Shown here piece by piece: positions 26,736 through 35,794 of a stretch of DNA of 51,672 nucleotides (position 1 is the stretch's first letter; each line of letters opens with the position of its first letter). The DNA comes from Bacillota bacterium (GTDB lineage: Bacteria > Bacillota > Clostridia > DSM-8532): contig JAKIML020000089.1 in the NCBI GenBank assembly GCA_022702935.2, forward strand, positions 1 through 51,672, written 5' to 3'. The notes under the pieces were generated by a model that did not search any database, had not been told where the DNA came from, and saw only the letters and a program-made list of their open reading frames with translations. A program made the translations under genes and the position numbers.

Positions 26736-29336
26736 ATGAAACGCTTTATCACACTCCTCTTAATGCTTGGTATACTTCTGTCCTGTACATCCTGTCTGAG
26801 CATAGATACAGCCAGGAGCAACTCAGATATAAGCATTTATCTCTTTGAACAGGATACGGCAACAAGGCAGTCTGTTGAGAAGTTTAATCTAGGCCGCCAG
26901 AAGGGTAAGATTAACATTCAAACTGTTGCTGCGGAACGGATTGAGGATTATCAGAACGCTCTTCTTTCAGATCTTTCCAACGGCAAAGGGCCTGATATCA
27001 TCATGCTGTACCCCAGCTATATTGACAGTCTCGCCCAGTATCTCAACCTTGATGTCTTCTATGATCTCAATGCGCTCATCAAGGATGATAAAGCCTTTAA
27101 ACTGGATGACTATGCTGACAGAGTTATAGACTGTGGGGTTAAAGACGGAAAAAGGTATCTGTTCCCCCTGGCCTACACCGTGGAAGCGCTATTCTCAACA
27201 GAAGAGATACTTAAGACCCATAATCTGAGTATAGACAAGAGGGTTCTGTCTCTTGAGGATATGCTGGCCTTATCCAAAAGTTTTAAAGAAGCGCAGAACG
27301 GAGACATGTTTATCAATGCTCTCCCCTCCATGGGTTACATCAATCATTTTGTTGATCCCTTGACCCAAACAGCTTCTTTTGACAATGAGGAGTTCAAAAT
27401 GTTCATGGAGCAATACCAGGCGCTTCATCAATCGGTCACAGTCGTTGCTGAAAACTCCTGGGATTTATCCTTACTCCCCCAGGGCAGGGTGGCCTTGCTC
27501 AATTTGCCTATTTACGGTGTTCACAGTACTCTTTTACCCTACCAGCTATATGATAAGGCAGTGTCAGATCCCGTCCTCCTTAGCTATTCACCATGGGGTC
27601 AGGAAGGGAATGCCATAGCCACCCCCTCTGTCCTGGTAGCTGTCAATAAGAACTGTGCCAATAAAGAAGCAGCCTTTGAGTTTATAAAAACCCTACTTTC
27701 AACCGATGCTCAGATGGAACGAGGTCAAATTGACGGTATTCCGGTAAATTGGGAGGCCTATGAAGAAATTAAGGAAGACAGCAGCAACAGAATCTCTGCG
27801 TCGACAGGGGGTATCAGGGATGAGGAAGCGCTGCGCCGTCTCACAACCCAACTGGATGAAATCATTAAAGGGGATCTTATCTGCAGGATTCAGGATCCGG
27901 GAGTCGGTAATATCATTAGTAAAGAGTTGATGAACTATCTGGCAGGAAGCAAGACCAAAGAAGCTGCAAGCAAGGATATGCAGGACAGGGTGAACAGCTA
28001 TTTTAAAGGTATTCCTTCCCCGGAGCAGACTCCAACCCCTACGCCTGCCGCTCCCCGAAACGTCACCAACCTGACCCTCCACTATATGGAAGATCAATTA
28101 TTTGTTAAGAATGCTATTCGTTATTTCAACGATAGCCATACAGACGTACAGATTAAAGGAACCATGCATTCCAGTAAAGATATTGAGAACTTCAAAACCA
28201 TGCTGACCACCAGTGTTATGGCTGGCGAAGGCCCTGATCTTCTTGTCTATAGACCCAATCTTTTTAATTCATTGACAAAAACAATGGCAACCGGAGCCTT
28301 TGCTGATCTGAACCCATTAATAGAGGGGGATCCCTCTTTTGATACGTCCGCATTTTATCCGGAAGTTTTTAATGCAGGCGTATTCAATGATAAAAGGTAC
28401 TTCATTCCACTTTACTATGAAATTTCAACCCTTGTAACCTCTAAAACATCACTATCCTCATTGGCCCTGACATTGGATGAGGCAGGATGGACAATGAACG
28501 AACTTAAAGACGCTATTCATAATTATAAGGCTTCAAATCCATCGGGCAGTCAGTACTTCTTTGATCATTACATGAACTTTCTTTCACTGCTCCGTTCCAG
28601 CGGATTGCAGCTTGTGGACTACCAGAATAAAACAACAAGCTTTCAGTCAAAGGGATTTATCGAGCTTATGGTGCTATATAAAGAAATAGCCCCTCTGGTT
28701 CCTTCTCTGGATACAGAATTGAGTCTGGGCCTAACTCCGGTTCTCTTGAGGGACAATGTCGTCAGGATGATTTATTTGGATCCCCAAAAACCCAGTTACC
28801 TGGCCCGGAACAATGCTATTGCAACAAGCTATCTGGGGGATGACTTCGTTATTGTGCCGTTCCCCACTTATGAAGCCGGGGCCAAATACCCTGTAAGGCT
28901 GTTTGATGTGGTGTCCATCAATGCACAGTGCCAAGACCAGCAAGCTGCTTTTGATTTCATCAAGATTCTTCTTTCTGAAGAAATTCAAAAGACAAAAACC
29001 AGCCATGGATTCTACAATGACACAAGCGGTATGCCCGTAAATAGATATGCCTACTTAAATGAGATAGAGGAGCTAAAGGCTCCCTCAAACAATGTGGGAC
29101 TCATCGCTGTCAGCAATGGCGTGGAAACAACCTCGGTGAAATCTATTCCTTTGACTGATGAAGTCGCTGACATGGCCATGGGCATTATTAATCATATGGC
29201 TCCTCCCATTCACCTGGATCAGGAAATAGAAAACATTATCAGTGAAGGGCTTCAGGCTTATCTTTCAGGGAAGCGCACCGCAGAACAGGCCGCAAAGGAA
29301 ATCGATGAAAAGGTATCTCTCTTCTTGAATGAGTAG
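26736..29336 (+). CDS. Lipoprotein with two tandem substrate-binding domains (copy 3)
   Basis: An 866-aa paralogue of the preceding gene with the same layout: signal ending LLSCTSC (Cys20), domain 1 to about 430, a linker EQTPTPTPAAP, and domain 2 to the end. Its domain repeats are visible as DGKRYLFPLAYTVEALF and NDKRYFIPLYYEISTLV. Divergence from copy 2 is spread over most of the protein, but blocks such as MATGAFADLNPLIE and SSGLQLVDYQNKTT are almost unchanged. It is 43 bases after copy 2 (AAAGGAGT site) and 9 bases before the first permease. The copies may bind different ligands for one shared pore. Confidence 0.87.
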   Translation: MKRFITLLLMLGILLSCTSCLSIDTARSNSDISIYLFEQDTATRQSVEKFNLGRQKGKINIQTVAAERIEDYQNALLSDLSNGKGPDIIMLYPSYIDSLAQYLNLDVFYDLNALIKDDKAFKLDDYADRVIDCGVKDGKRYLFPLAYTVEALFSTEEILKTHNLSIDKRVLSLEDMLALSKSFKEAQNGDMFINALPSMGYINHFVDPLTQTASFDNEEFKMFMEQYQALHQSVTVVAENSWDLSLLPQGRVALLNLPIYGVHSTLLPYQLYDKAVSDPVLLSYSPWGQEGNAIATPSVLVAVNKNCANKEAAFEFIKTLLSTDAQMERGQIDGIPVNWEAYEEIKEDSSNRISASTGGIRDEEALRRLTTQLDEIIKGDLICRIQDPGVGNIISKELMNYLAGSKTKEAASKDMQDRVNSYFKGIPSPEQTPTPTPAAPRNVTNLTLHYMEDQLFVKNAIRYFNDSHTDVQIKGTMHSSKDIENFKTMLTTSVMAGEGPDLLVYRPNLFNSLTKTMATGAFADLNPLIEGDPSFDTSAFYPEVFNAGVFNDKRYFIPLYYEISTLVTSKTSLSSLALTLDEAGWTMNELKDAIHNYKASNPSGSQYFFDHYMNFLSLLRSSGLQLVDYQNKTTSFQSKGFIELMVLYKEIAPLVPSLDTELSLGLTPVLLRDNVVRMIYLDPQKPSYLARNNAIATSYLGDDFVIVPFPTYEAGAKYPVRLFDVVSINAQCQDQQAAFDFIKILLSEEIQKTKTSHGFYNDTSGMPVNRYAYLNEIEELKAPSNNVGLIAVSNGVETTSVKSIPLTDEVADMAMGIINHMAPPIHLDQEIENIISEGLQAYLSGKRTAEQAAKEIDEKVSLFLNE
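29262..29313 (+). repeat. Near-identical C-terminal repeat, copy 3
   Basis: Third copy of the ~50-base 3' block. It differs from copy 2 at only a few positions. Confidence 0.8.
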
Positions 29337-29344
29337 GTAAAAGT

Positions 29345-30238
29345 ATGAAGAAACAACATTCCCATGGTCCCTTCTTAAAACTGAAGACAAAAGAGGCCCT
29401 TGCAGGGCTGGGTTTCGCATTGCCCAGCCTTGCCGGCTTCGGCCTGTTCTTTGTGGTGCCTTTCTTTTTAAGCCTGTATTATTGTTTTACCGAAGGTATT
29501 GGAGATATGCGCTTTGTAGGGCTTAAAAACTTCCAGTCCCTCTTTCAAAGCAGCTCGTTTCGGCTTGCTTTGAAGAACACCCTACGGTTCACTGTCCTCA
29601 GCCTACCGCTTATTTTTATTGTTTCCCTGAGCTTTGCCCTGATTTTGAATACAAAGATGAAGGGGCTTCCCTTTTTTCGCAGCCTATTTATCCTGCCCCT
29701 CGTCATTCCTGTAGCCTCAGTCATTTTAGTATGGCAGATTGTTTTTCATGATAAAGGCTTTCTCAATACTGTCCTGAGCTTTTGGGGTATCCCTGCCATA
29801 GACTGGCTCAACAGCGAGAACGCCTTGGCCATCCTTATTATGCTCTACATCTGGAAGAACTGCGGCTATAACATGATCCTGCTATTGGCGGGACTGAACA
29901 ATATTCCCAAGGAGTATTATGAATCGGCACGTATAGATGGTGCCGGGTCCTTGCTATGCTTTTGGAAAATCACGCTGCCCTATCTGGCCCCGTCAGGATT
30001 CTTTGTCCTGGTTATATCCATTATCAACGCCTTCAAAGTTTTTCGCGAATCCTACCAGTTAGCAGGCAACTACCCCCATCAAAGCATTTACATGCTTCAA
30101 AATTTTATGAACAACAATTTTCATAATCTCTCCTTACAGAGGTTGTCCACAGCAGCCCTTTTAATGCTTATCATTATAGGGCTCCTCGTCTCTTTCTTAT
30201 TCAGAATAGAAGCACGGATGAGGAGGAATCTGTCGTGA
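29345..30238 (+). CDS. Sugar-type ABC permease (MalF-like)
   Basis: A 297-aa CUT1 permease with six membrane segments. The EAA loop is YYESARIDGAGSLLCFWKIT. It lies 9 bases after the third binding-protein gene and overlaps the next permease by 4 bases, so all are on one transcript. It should form the pore of an importer fed by the tandem-domain lipoproteins. Sugar specificity is only the family default; peptides or other envelope molecules cannot be excluded given the odd partners. Confidence 0.9.
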   Translation: MKKQHSHGPFLKLKTKEALAGLGFALPSLAGFGLFFVVPFFLSLYYCFTEGIGDMRFVGLKNFQSLFQSSSFRLALKNTLRFTVLSLPLIFIVSLSFALILNTKMKGLPFFRSLFILPLVIPVASVILVWQIVFHDKGFLNTVLSFWGIPAIDWLNSENALAILIMLYIWKNCGYNMILLLAGLNNIPKEYYESARIDGAGSLLCFWKITLPYLAPSGFFVLVISIINAFKVFRESYQLAGNYPHQSIYMLQNFMNNNFHNLSLQRLSTAALLMLIIIGLLVSFLFRIEARMRRNLS

Positions 30239-31113
30239 GCATCATTATCAAAAGAAGTCTCTCACAGGGGATTAGAAAGCTATTTGTTTATACCGTCCTG
30301 GTATTGGCAGCCATACTCCTGCTTTTTCCCATTATCACCATGCTGTGCAACGCAATGATGGAAAGCAGAGAGGTCATTGAAGCCTATGCCTTTCTTGGCA
30401 GTGGTGTTAAGATAGAAGGAAATATTGGCCTTAAGCTTATTCCGGATAAGGTCACACTTATCCAGTACTACAATGTACTATTCAGAAAACCCACCTTTTT
30501 AATGATGTTCTGGAACTCAGTGATTATCACTGTCCCCATTGTAGTGGGACAAATTGTCGTGTCGGTATTGGGGGCCTATGCCTTTGCCAAATTAAAGTTC
30601 CCATTAAGAGAGCCCTTGTTCTTTACCTATATCATCGTAATGCTGATGCCCTTCCAGGTCACCCTGGTCCCCAATTTCATCATGCTGAGGCAATTAAAAC
30701 TCCTGGGCTCCTATGCAGCGGTTATCCTCCCCGGCATCTTCTCCACTTTTGGTGTATTCCTTTTACGGCAGTTCATGGTTCAGATTCCGGACGAATATTG
30801 CGAAGCGGCAAAAATGGATGGTGCCGGTTACTTTTTTACTTTTTTCAAGATTATCCTTCCCCAATGCAAGGGAGCTGTTGCTTCACTGGCTATTCTTGTA
30901 TTTATTGATAACTGGAATATCGTTGAACAACCTCTCATCTTTCTTGATAATGCGTCCAAGTACCCTTTATCGGTTTTCCTATCCCAAATTAACCTCAGCG
31001 AGCTGGGTGTTGCCTTTGCCTGCGGTGTACTTTTCATGCTTCCAGCCCTGCTTGTTTTTCTCTACGGCGAAAACTATCTGGTAGAGGGTATTCAACACTC
31101 GGGACTTAAATAG
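30235..31113 (+). CDS. Sugar-type ABC permease (MalG-like)
   Basis: A 292-aa CUT1 permease with six membrane segments and the EAA loop EYCEAAKMDGAGYFFTFFKI. It starts at a GTG that overlaps the stop of the partner permease. Residues about 50-75 form a longer extracytoplasmic loop than usual (SGVKIEGNIGLKLIPDKV). The HlyD-type adaptor gene follows after 11 bases with a GGAGGAG site, placing importer and adaptor in one operon. Confidence 0.9.
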   Translation: MSIIIKRSLSQGIRKLFVYTVLVLAAILLLFPIITMLCNAMMESREVIEAYAFLGSGVKIEGNIGLKLIPDKVTLIQYYNVLFRKPTFLMMFWNSVIITVPIVVGQIVVSVLGAYAFAKLKFPLREPLFFTYIIVMLMPFQVTLVPNFIMLRQLKLLGSYAAVILPGIFSTFGVFLLRQFMVQIPDEYCEAAKMDGAGYFFTFFKIILPQCKGAVASLAILVFIDNWNIVEQPLIFLDNASKYPLSVFLSQINLSELGVAFACGVLFMLPALLVFLYGENYLVEGIQHSGLK

Positions 31114-31124
31114 GAGGAGTCATT

Positions 31125-32804
31125 ATGACCGGTTCAAAAAAGAGTATTATAAAGCATACTGCCATAGTCTTCTTACTCACAACGCTTTTATTGACCTTCT
31201 TTTCCAGGACCATTAATCAATATTTGCTTCCAGAGGTCGAAGTAAGGCTTGCTTCCCGTGGTACCCTTCAAAATGAAACTAAAGCCTCGGGTGAGGTTAA
31301 AATCCTACATACCAAGAAAATATACTCCCCAGGAAGTCTTGACATAAAAGAGGTCCATGTTAAGAAGGGCGACACCGTATCATCGGGGGCAATTCTTTTA
31401 ACAGTGGACACTTCCCAAGCCAAACTGGAAATCAAGAGCATGGAGCTTGAGCTCTTAAGATTAAGAAATGATCTGAAGGATTATGAGGAGAGCCTTAAGC
31501 CCTTTGATGCGGTACCCTATGAAAATGAGATTGCGCTGGCGCAGAAGACCGTAGAGAGAGAGAAACAGAATCTTGATATCATTCGAGCCATATACAGCAA
31601 GGATGTGCAGGATCATATCGATGCCGCGTCCGAAAGGGTGAAGCAGGCTAAAAAGGATTTGATTGATAAGGAAAAACTCCTGGAAGAAAAAAAGAAAGAG
31701 GCTGAAAATGAAAAAGAAGTTTATGAACGTACTGTTAAGGAAATGAAGCTTGCAATTGCGATTAAGGACATGGAGATTGGTCAGGTCCTTGAAAACCATT
31801 CTAATTTGTCTTATGATGACCAGCTTATCCTTCTCAACAGGCTTGAGCTTGAATACCAGCAGCTTAAAAATCAATTGGAGATCTACAAATTAAACTACAC
31901 CCCCATCGACATCACCTTCTACGAAGAGGCTATTACCATTGCAAAGGAGACCCTTGCCCAGGAAGAGGAAAACCTCAAACAGGTTATCGAGAGCTATGAG
32001 CAGAGCTCTGAGAATCGTTTGCGCCTGTTTAATGCCCAATGCAGCCTTGAGAATGCCGAGGTGGCTTTGATGGAAAAGCAGGAGCAGCTCATAAAAAAGC
32101 AGGAAGAATCCCTTTCCGAGCAAGAGCGTCTTGCACGTAATATTTCAGAAAAGAAAGCTGAAATCCAGTTCAAGTCGCAGCAACTGGACAATCTGAAAAA
32201 GTCCATTCCTAAAGACGGAAAAATTACTGCCCCATGTGAGGGTGTGATAAGATCGGTGGGTGTGGAAAGCGGTCAAATCAGCAACAATCAACAGGTCCTT
32301 TTTGAGATTCTGGAGAGCGATTCGACATTTTCTGTTCAATGGCTGATGAATCCGGCGCAATCAGAGCATGTCAAGGCAGGAGACAAGGTCAGCCTGAAAA
32401 TTAAGGGTGAGAGTGATATCTACATAGATGGTCTCGTTGACGAAAAAACTTTCTCTTCCGCGCATGGTATGTATCTTTTTACATCAGATATCTCCGCACA
32501 GGCTGAATATCCTCTGGAGGAAGGCCAGGAGGTTGAGGTAACCATACAGGAAGCAAGCAAAAGCTATGATCTCATTGTCCCCACCCGCTGCATATCCATG
32601 CAAAACGGTATGAACTATATCTTTGTCCTCAGAGAGCGACAGGGCGCTTTGGGTCATGAATACTACGTGGAACAGGTGAATGTCACCATCATCGAATCAG
32701 ATGTTCTTAATACAGCCATTAACGGATATATCAACCCCGAGGACAAGGTGGTGGTTGATAGTTCTAAAGCCCTATTCCATAACGCACAGGTGAAGTTGAG
32801 GTGA
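31125..32804 (+). CDS. HlyD/MacA-type membrane fusion (adaptor) protein
   Basis: A 559-aa adaptor. One N-terminal membrane anchor (about 10-28) is followed by a first lipoyl/barrel half (VKKGDTVSSGAILLTVD), a very long coiled coil (about 95-360, rich in K/E/L/Q) and the second lipoyl half (KITAPCEGVIRSVGVESGQI). A beta-barrel and membrane-proximal region then run to the C-terminus. The coiled coil is long enough to span a good part of the Gram-positive wall. Such proteins normally work with a MacB-like ABC permease, and one follows 6 bases later. No outer-membrane channel is expected in this organism. Confidence 0.88.
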   Translation: MTGSKKSIIKHTAIVFLLTTLLLTFFSRTINQYLLPEVEVRLASRGTLQNETKASGEVKILHTKKIYSPGSLDIKEVHVKKGDTVSSGAILLTVDTSQAKLEIKSMELELLRLRNDLKDYEESLKPFDAVPYENEIALAQKTVEREKQNLDIIRAIYSKDVQDHIDAASERVKQAKKDLIDKEKLLEEKKKEAENEKEVYERTVKEMKLAIAIKDMEIGQVLENHSNLSYDDQLILLNRLELEYQQLKNQLEIYKLNYTPIDITFYEEAITIAKETLAQEEENLKQVIESYEQSSENRLRLFNAQCSLENAEVALMEKQEQLIKKQEESLSEQERLARNISEKKAEIQFKSQQLDNLKKSIPKDGKITAPCEGVIRSVGVESGQISNNQQVLFEILESDSTFSVQWLMNPAQSEHVKAGDKVSLKIKGESDIYIDGLVDEKTFSSAHGMYLFTSDISAQAEYPLEEGQEVEVTIQEASKSYDLIVPTRCISMQNGMNYIFVLRERQGALGHEYYVEQVNVTIIESDVLNTAINGYINPEDKVVVDSSKALFHNAQVKLR

Positions 32805-32810
32805 GAAAAG

Positions 32811-34175
32811 GTGACTGATAAAAGCATACAGAAATATGCCTTCCGAAAAACCGCCCTATCCCTTGCCTTGCTTCTCCTCTTCTCTTTAGCTGTACCGGCG
32901 TTCAACGCCTGTTTTCGGTTAAGTGAGTCAGAAAGCTATGAAAGGGTGGAGCTTCGCGCTTTAAACATGGGTTCTGATGCCCTGATGCAGATGGATGATC
33001 TGAAGCTTCTGCAGGAGGAGTTTAAGGGGGCAACACTCTCCTTTTCCTCACTGGTTTCCACCCATCTTAAAAGCGGGGTTCAAACATTCCCCGTGTCGGC
33101 CGTTCTGACTGATTCCAATTTTGCCACATTCGCTGACTGGACCCTTACAAAAGGCAACTTCATTACCGAGGATGCCTACCTACGGGGACGTAATGTGGCG
33201 GTTATCAGCGAAGCCCTCGCAAGCAAGCTTTTTATGAGCCTCAATGTCATTGGCAACCGTGTCCAGCTCTGGGATAGGGAATATACCATTGTTGGCTTAT
33301 ACAAGCTGCCCGAGTCACTGGTTACTACCCTCAACGCCAACGGGGTGGAACAAGTCTATATTCCTATGACCAGCCATCAGGACATGAGTAAGCTGCCTCT
33401 TCAAACCGTGTTTATCAAAAGCCCTTCCCTGGCCAAGGTAACCTTTAAAGAGACCGCCTTAAACGAGGTAATGATAAAAAAACTCAAGCTTGATATTAAT
33501 GCATACAAAATAGTGCTCTATGACAAGAAACCGGCTCTTCTTGCACAGTTTCAGGATATCCTTAACTTTTGCGTAGCCTTGGGATTGAGTATAAAAATCA
33601 TCAGGCTTTTGCTGTATTTTTGGAGAAAGAGTCTTTCATTCATAAAGAGCAACCTGGAAAATATGTATTTAGGCAGTTTCATAAAGCGCTATTTCATCCG
33701 CTGTCTTATGTTCCTTATCATCACCTTTGCAGGTGTAGGCGCGATTTATATTGTTTTTCGATGCTTCCAGCCCCAAATCTATATTCCTTCCCAGTATCTG
33801 CCCCAGGAGAACATCTTTGACTGGAAGTTCTATATAGAGACAGCTAAAAAAGAGATTCAGCATCACAACGCTATGTATCATTATCTGCCTACAGCACTGG
33901 AATCAAGCTATTCTACACTTTTGGTGATCAATCTCATACTGCTGGGATTATCCCTTCCTGCCCTATTCTCCTTATCCAAAGGGATTAAGCTGAACCAATA
34001 TCTCAAAATGGGTATTGGCACCACTATCGCCATGGGTATGTCTGCTCTGCTCATGGCTGTCTCAGGCCATATGCTCCTCACTTTATGGGGATTCTATGAA
34101 TGGGTGTTCCCCATCAAAGGCCTCTTGCTCCTTATGGCCTATTACATCGTCAACAGCATAGCCATTAAGGATTAA
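32811..34175 (+). CDS. MacB/FtsX-like permease without ATPase domain
   Basis: A 454-aa membrane protein with a GTG start after GAGGTGAG. One helix lies near residues 15-32, then a MacB-type periplasmic core (about 35-235) with motifs WTLTKGNFITEDAYLRGRNV, NVIGNRVQLWDREYTIVGLY and VYIPMTS. Further helices lie near 245-260, 290-315, 368-390, 400-425 and 430-450. The core-then-FtsX layout is that of MacB/LolC-type permeases that move lipoproteins, peptides or signals across the outer face. No nucleotide-binding domain is attached and none is encoded nearby. Its 3' end overlaps the converging flavoprotein gene by 11 bases. Confidence 0.75.
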   Translation: MTDKSIQKYAFRKTALSLALLLLFSLAVPAFNACFRLSESESYERVELRALNMGSDALMQMDDLKLLQEEFKGATLSFSSLVSTHLKSGVQTFPVSAVLTDSNFATFADWTLTKGNFITEDAYLRGRNVAVISEALASKLFMSLNVIGNRVQLWDREYTIVGLYKLPESLVTTLNANGVEQVYIPMTSHQDMSKLPLQTVFIKSPSLAKVTFKETALNEVMIKKLKLDINAYKIVLYDKKPALLAQFQDILNFCVALGLSIKIIRLLLYFWRKSLSFIKSNLENMYLGSFIKRYFIRCLMFLIITFAGVGAIYIVFRCFQPQIYIPSQYLPQENIFDWKFYIETAKKEIQHHNAMYHYLPTALESSYSTLLVINLILLGLSLPALFSLSKGIKLNQYLKMGIGTTIAMGMSALLMAVSGHMLLTLWGFYEWVFPIKGLLLLMAYYIVNSIAIKD

Positions 34176-34842
34176 TCTTTGTGTCAGAAGACTTTAGTAC
34201 ATTCGCTACTAGAGGGCGAATACGTTCCTCAATAAGGGCCCAGTTCTGTGCGATGTCAGGAAAAACAGCATCTGCTCTGGGCTGTATGCAGGAATCATCC
34301 TCAAGCCCAAAGGGTGCTCCCAGGGGGAAGTGCTCATTAAGTTCTGCTATGACAAAGCCAAAGCTTTTCAAGGTGCTGGCTATGGGCTTTATCAACCCAT
34401 CATGGTAATAGCGCAGGCTCTCCTGATTCTCGGCCATTCCGCCATGGCCAATGATCCCCACCACCTTTCCGGTAAAGGGGGACTCAAACTGGGGAATCTT
34501 CAGCCAGCTTCCATAGATGATCTCGTTTATTTTTTCAAAAAGGGCGACAAGCTTTGAAGGGATGGGTGAGTAATGCGGCACAACGATAAAAATTCTGTCG
34601 GCCTCCCTCATTCGGTCAAAAACCTCGTTGAATTCCCTGTCATAAGGGCACTGGCCTTCCTCACTGCAATCACCGCATAATAAGCAGAATTTGATACGTT
34701 GATTCATGAGCGTAAGAATTTCAACCTCGTGGTCGCCATTGATTTCCTTGACGATTTTCTCAATAAGACCACAGGTCTTGTAAGAGGTACTGTTCATACC
34801 CATATGCTGTGTGTTGGAAGCTGATATGCAGAGGATTTTCAT
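34165..34842 (-). CDS. Flavodoxin-fold NAD(P)H-dependent FMN reductase family protein
   Basis: A 225-aa flavoprotein. The N-terminal MKILCISASNTQHMGMNSTS is the FMN-phosphate loop, and DRIFIVVPHYSPIPSKLVAL is the second FMN contact. A Cys cluster CLLCGDCSEEGQCP (about 53-66) resembles that of iron-sulfur flavoproteins, and could hold a cluster or be redox-active. About 40 extra C-terminal residues follow the core. The substrate is unknown. It converges on, and slightly overlaps, the MacB-like gene, with no terminator between them. Confidence 0.8.
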   Translation of the reverse strand: MKILCISASNTQHMGMNSTSYKTCGLIEKIVKEINGDHEVEILTLMNQRIKFCLLCGDCSEEGQCPYDREFNEVFDRMREADRIFIVVPHYSPIPSKLVALFEKINEIIYGSWLKIPQFESPFTGKVVGIIGHGGMAENQESLRYYHDGLIKPIASTLKSFGFVIAELNEHFPLGAPFGLEDDSCIQPRADAVFPDIAQNWALIEERIRPLVANVLKSSDTKINP

Positions 34843-34874
34843 AGGTTTTCCCTGGTCATATCCTTCCCCGAAGG

Positions 34875-35765
34875 CTACCCCTCCACGCGATTTCTGCCTC
34901 CTTGCTTGGCTTTATAGAGATTTTCATCAGCACAGCCAATATAGGCATCAGGCGTTATGGCCTGAGAGGGTTTCATACTGCAAACCCCAAAGCTGGCCGT
35001 TATGTTCAGCGTATGCTCCAGCGCCTTAACCGGCGTGCTCTCTATCTTCTTTCTCATAAACTCGGCGATTTCCCGAGCCTTTTCAGGCTTGGCACCGGGA
35101 AGACAAATCAGGAACTCTTCCCCGCCAAAGCGGCCCACCCAGTCGCTTTCACGCTTAAGGCAGGATACGAGCAGCTCTGAAAAGGCCTTCAGCACCTCAT
35201 CGCCCACAAGATGGCCGTAGGTATCATTGACCTTTTTAAAGAAATCGATGTCGGCAAGAATAATGGTCAGGTGTTGGTTGGTAATGGTCATATTTACGAT
35301 GTCTGCCGGCAGTCTCTCATTGATATAGCGGCGGTTGTAAAGGCTGGTCAGGGCATCCTTTATGACCAGATCATTCAGGGAATAGTTAATATTGATATCG
35401 TTTTTGCTGATTAATTCGTGATCCACTACCAAGCAATGGGTGATATCCTTAAGCAGTTCGAGGACCACCCTTCTGCTGCGATGGTATAATTCCAGGGGGA
35501 TGGCTGTGACAAGGAAGATCCGCTCTCCCTCATACTCCAGTTTTACGAAGGTCTTGTTTTCTTTAAACGCACGCATGGCGATGCAGCTATCACAAACCTC
35601 GTTCCTCCCCCAATAGGTGTAACAGAAGATATCGGTGTCGCAGAGGGCGTTGTTTCGAAAGTTAAGAACCTGTTTCAGCGCAGGATCAACCAGACGGATG
35701 GATTCGTACATCCGCTCAAACAGCTTCAGACTGCTGAGAATGGCTTCAAATTCCTGATTGATCAT
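34875..35765 (-). CDS. Diguanylate cyclase with Cys-containing PAS-like sensor
   Basis: A 296-aa cytoplasmic protein. The C-terminal GGDEF domain (about 130-296) has the active-site GGEEF (214-218) and an inhibitory I-site RESD (205-208) five residues before it, so it should make cyclic di-GMP and be product-inhibited. The N-terminal domain contains FCYTYWGRNEVCDSCIAMRA (Cys48, 58, 61), a Cys pattern that could bind metal or sense redox state, and ends in LELLKDITH like a PAS domain. There are no membrane segments. Its own promoter has a TGGTATAAT extended -10 at 35795-35803. Confidence 0.9.
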   Translation of the reverse strand: MINQEFEAILSSLKLFERMYESIRLVDPALKQVLNFRNNALCDTDIFCYTYWGRNEVCDSCIAMRAFKENKTFVKLEYEGERIFLVTAIPLELYHRSRRVVLELLKDITHCLVVDHELISKNDININYSLNDLVIKDALTSLYNRRYINERLPADIVNMTITNQHLTIILADIDFFKKVNDTYGHLVGDEVLKAFSELLVSCLKRESDWVGRFGGEEFLICLPGAKPEKAREIAEFMRKKIESTPVKALEHTLNITASFGVCSMKPSQAITPDAYIGCADENLYKAKQGGRNRVEG

Positions 35766-35794
35766 GGGCCCCCCGCATAAATGGTTTTCAAATT

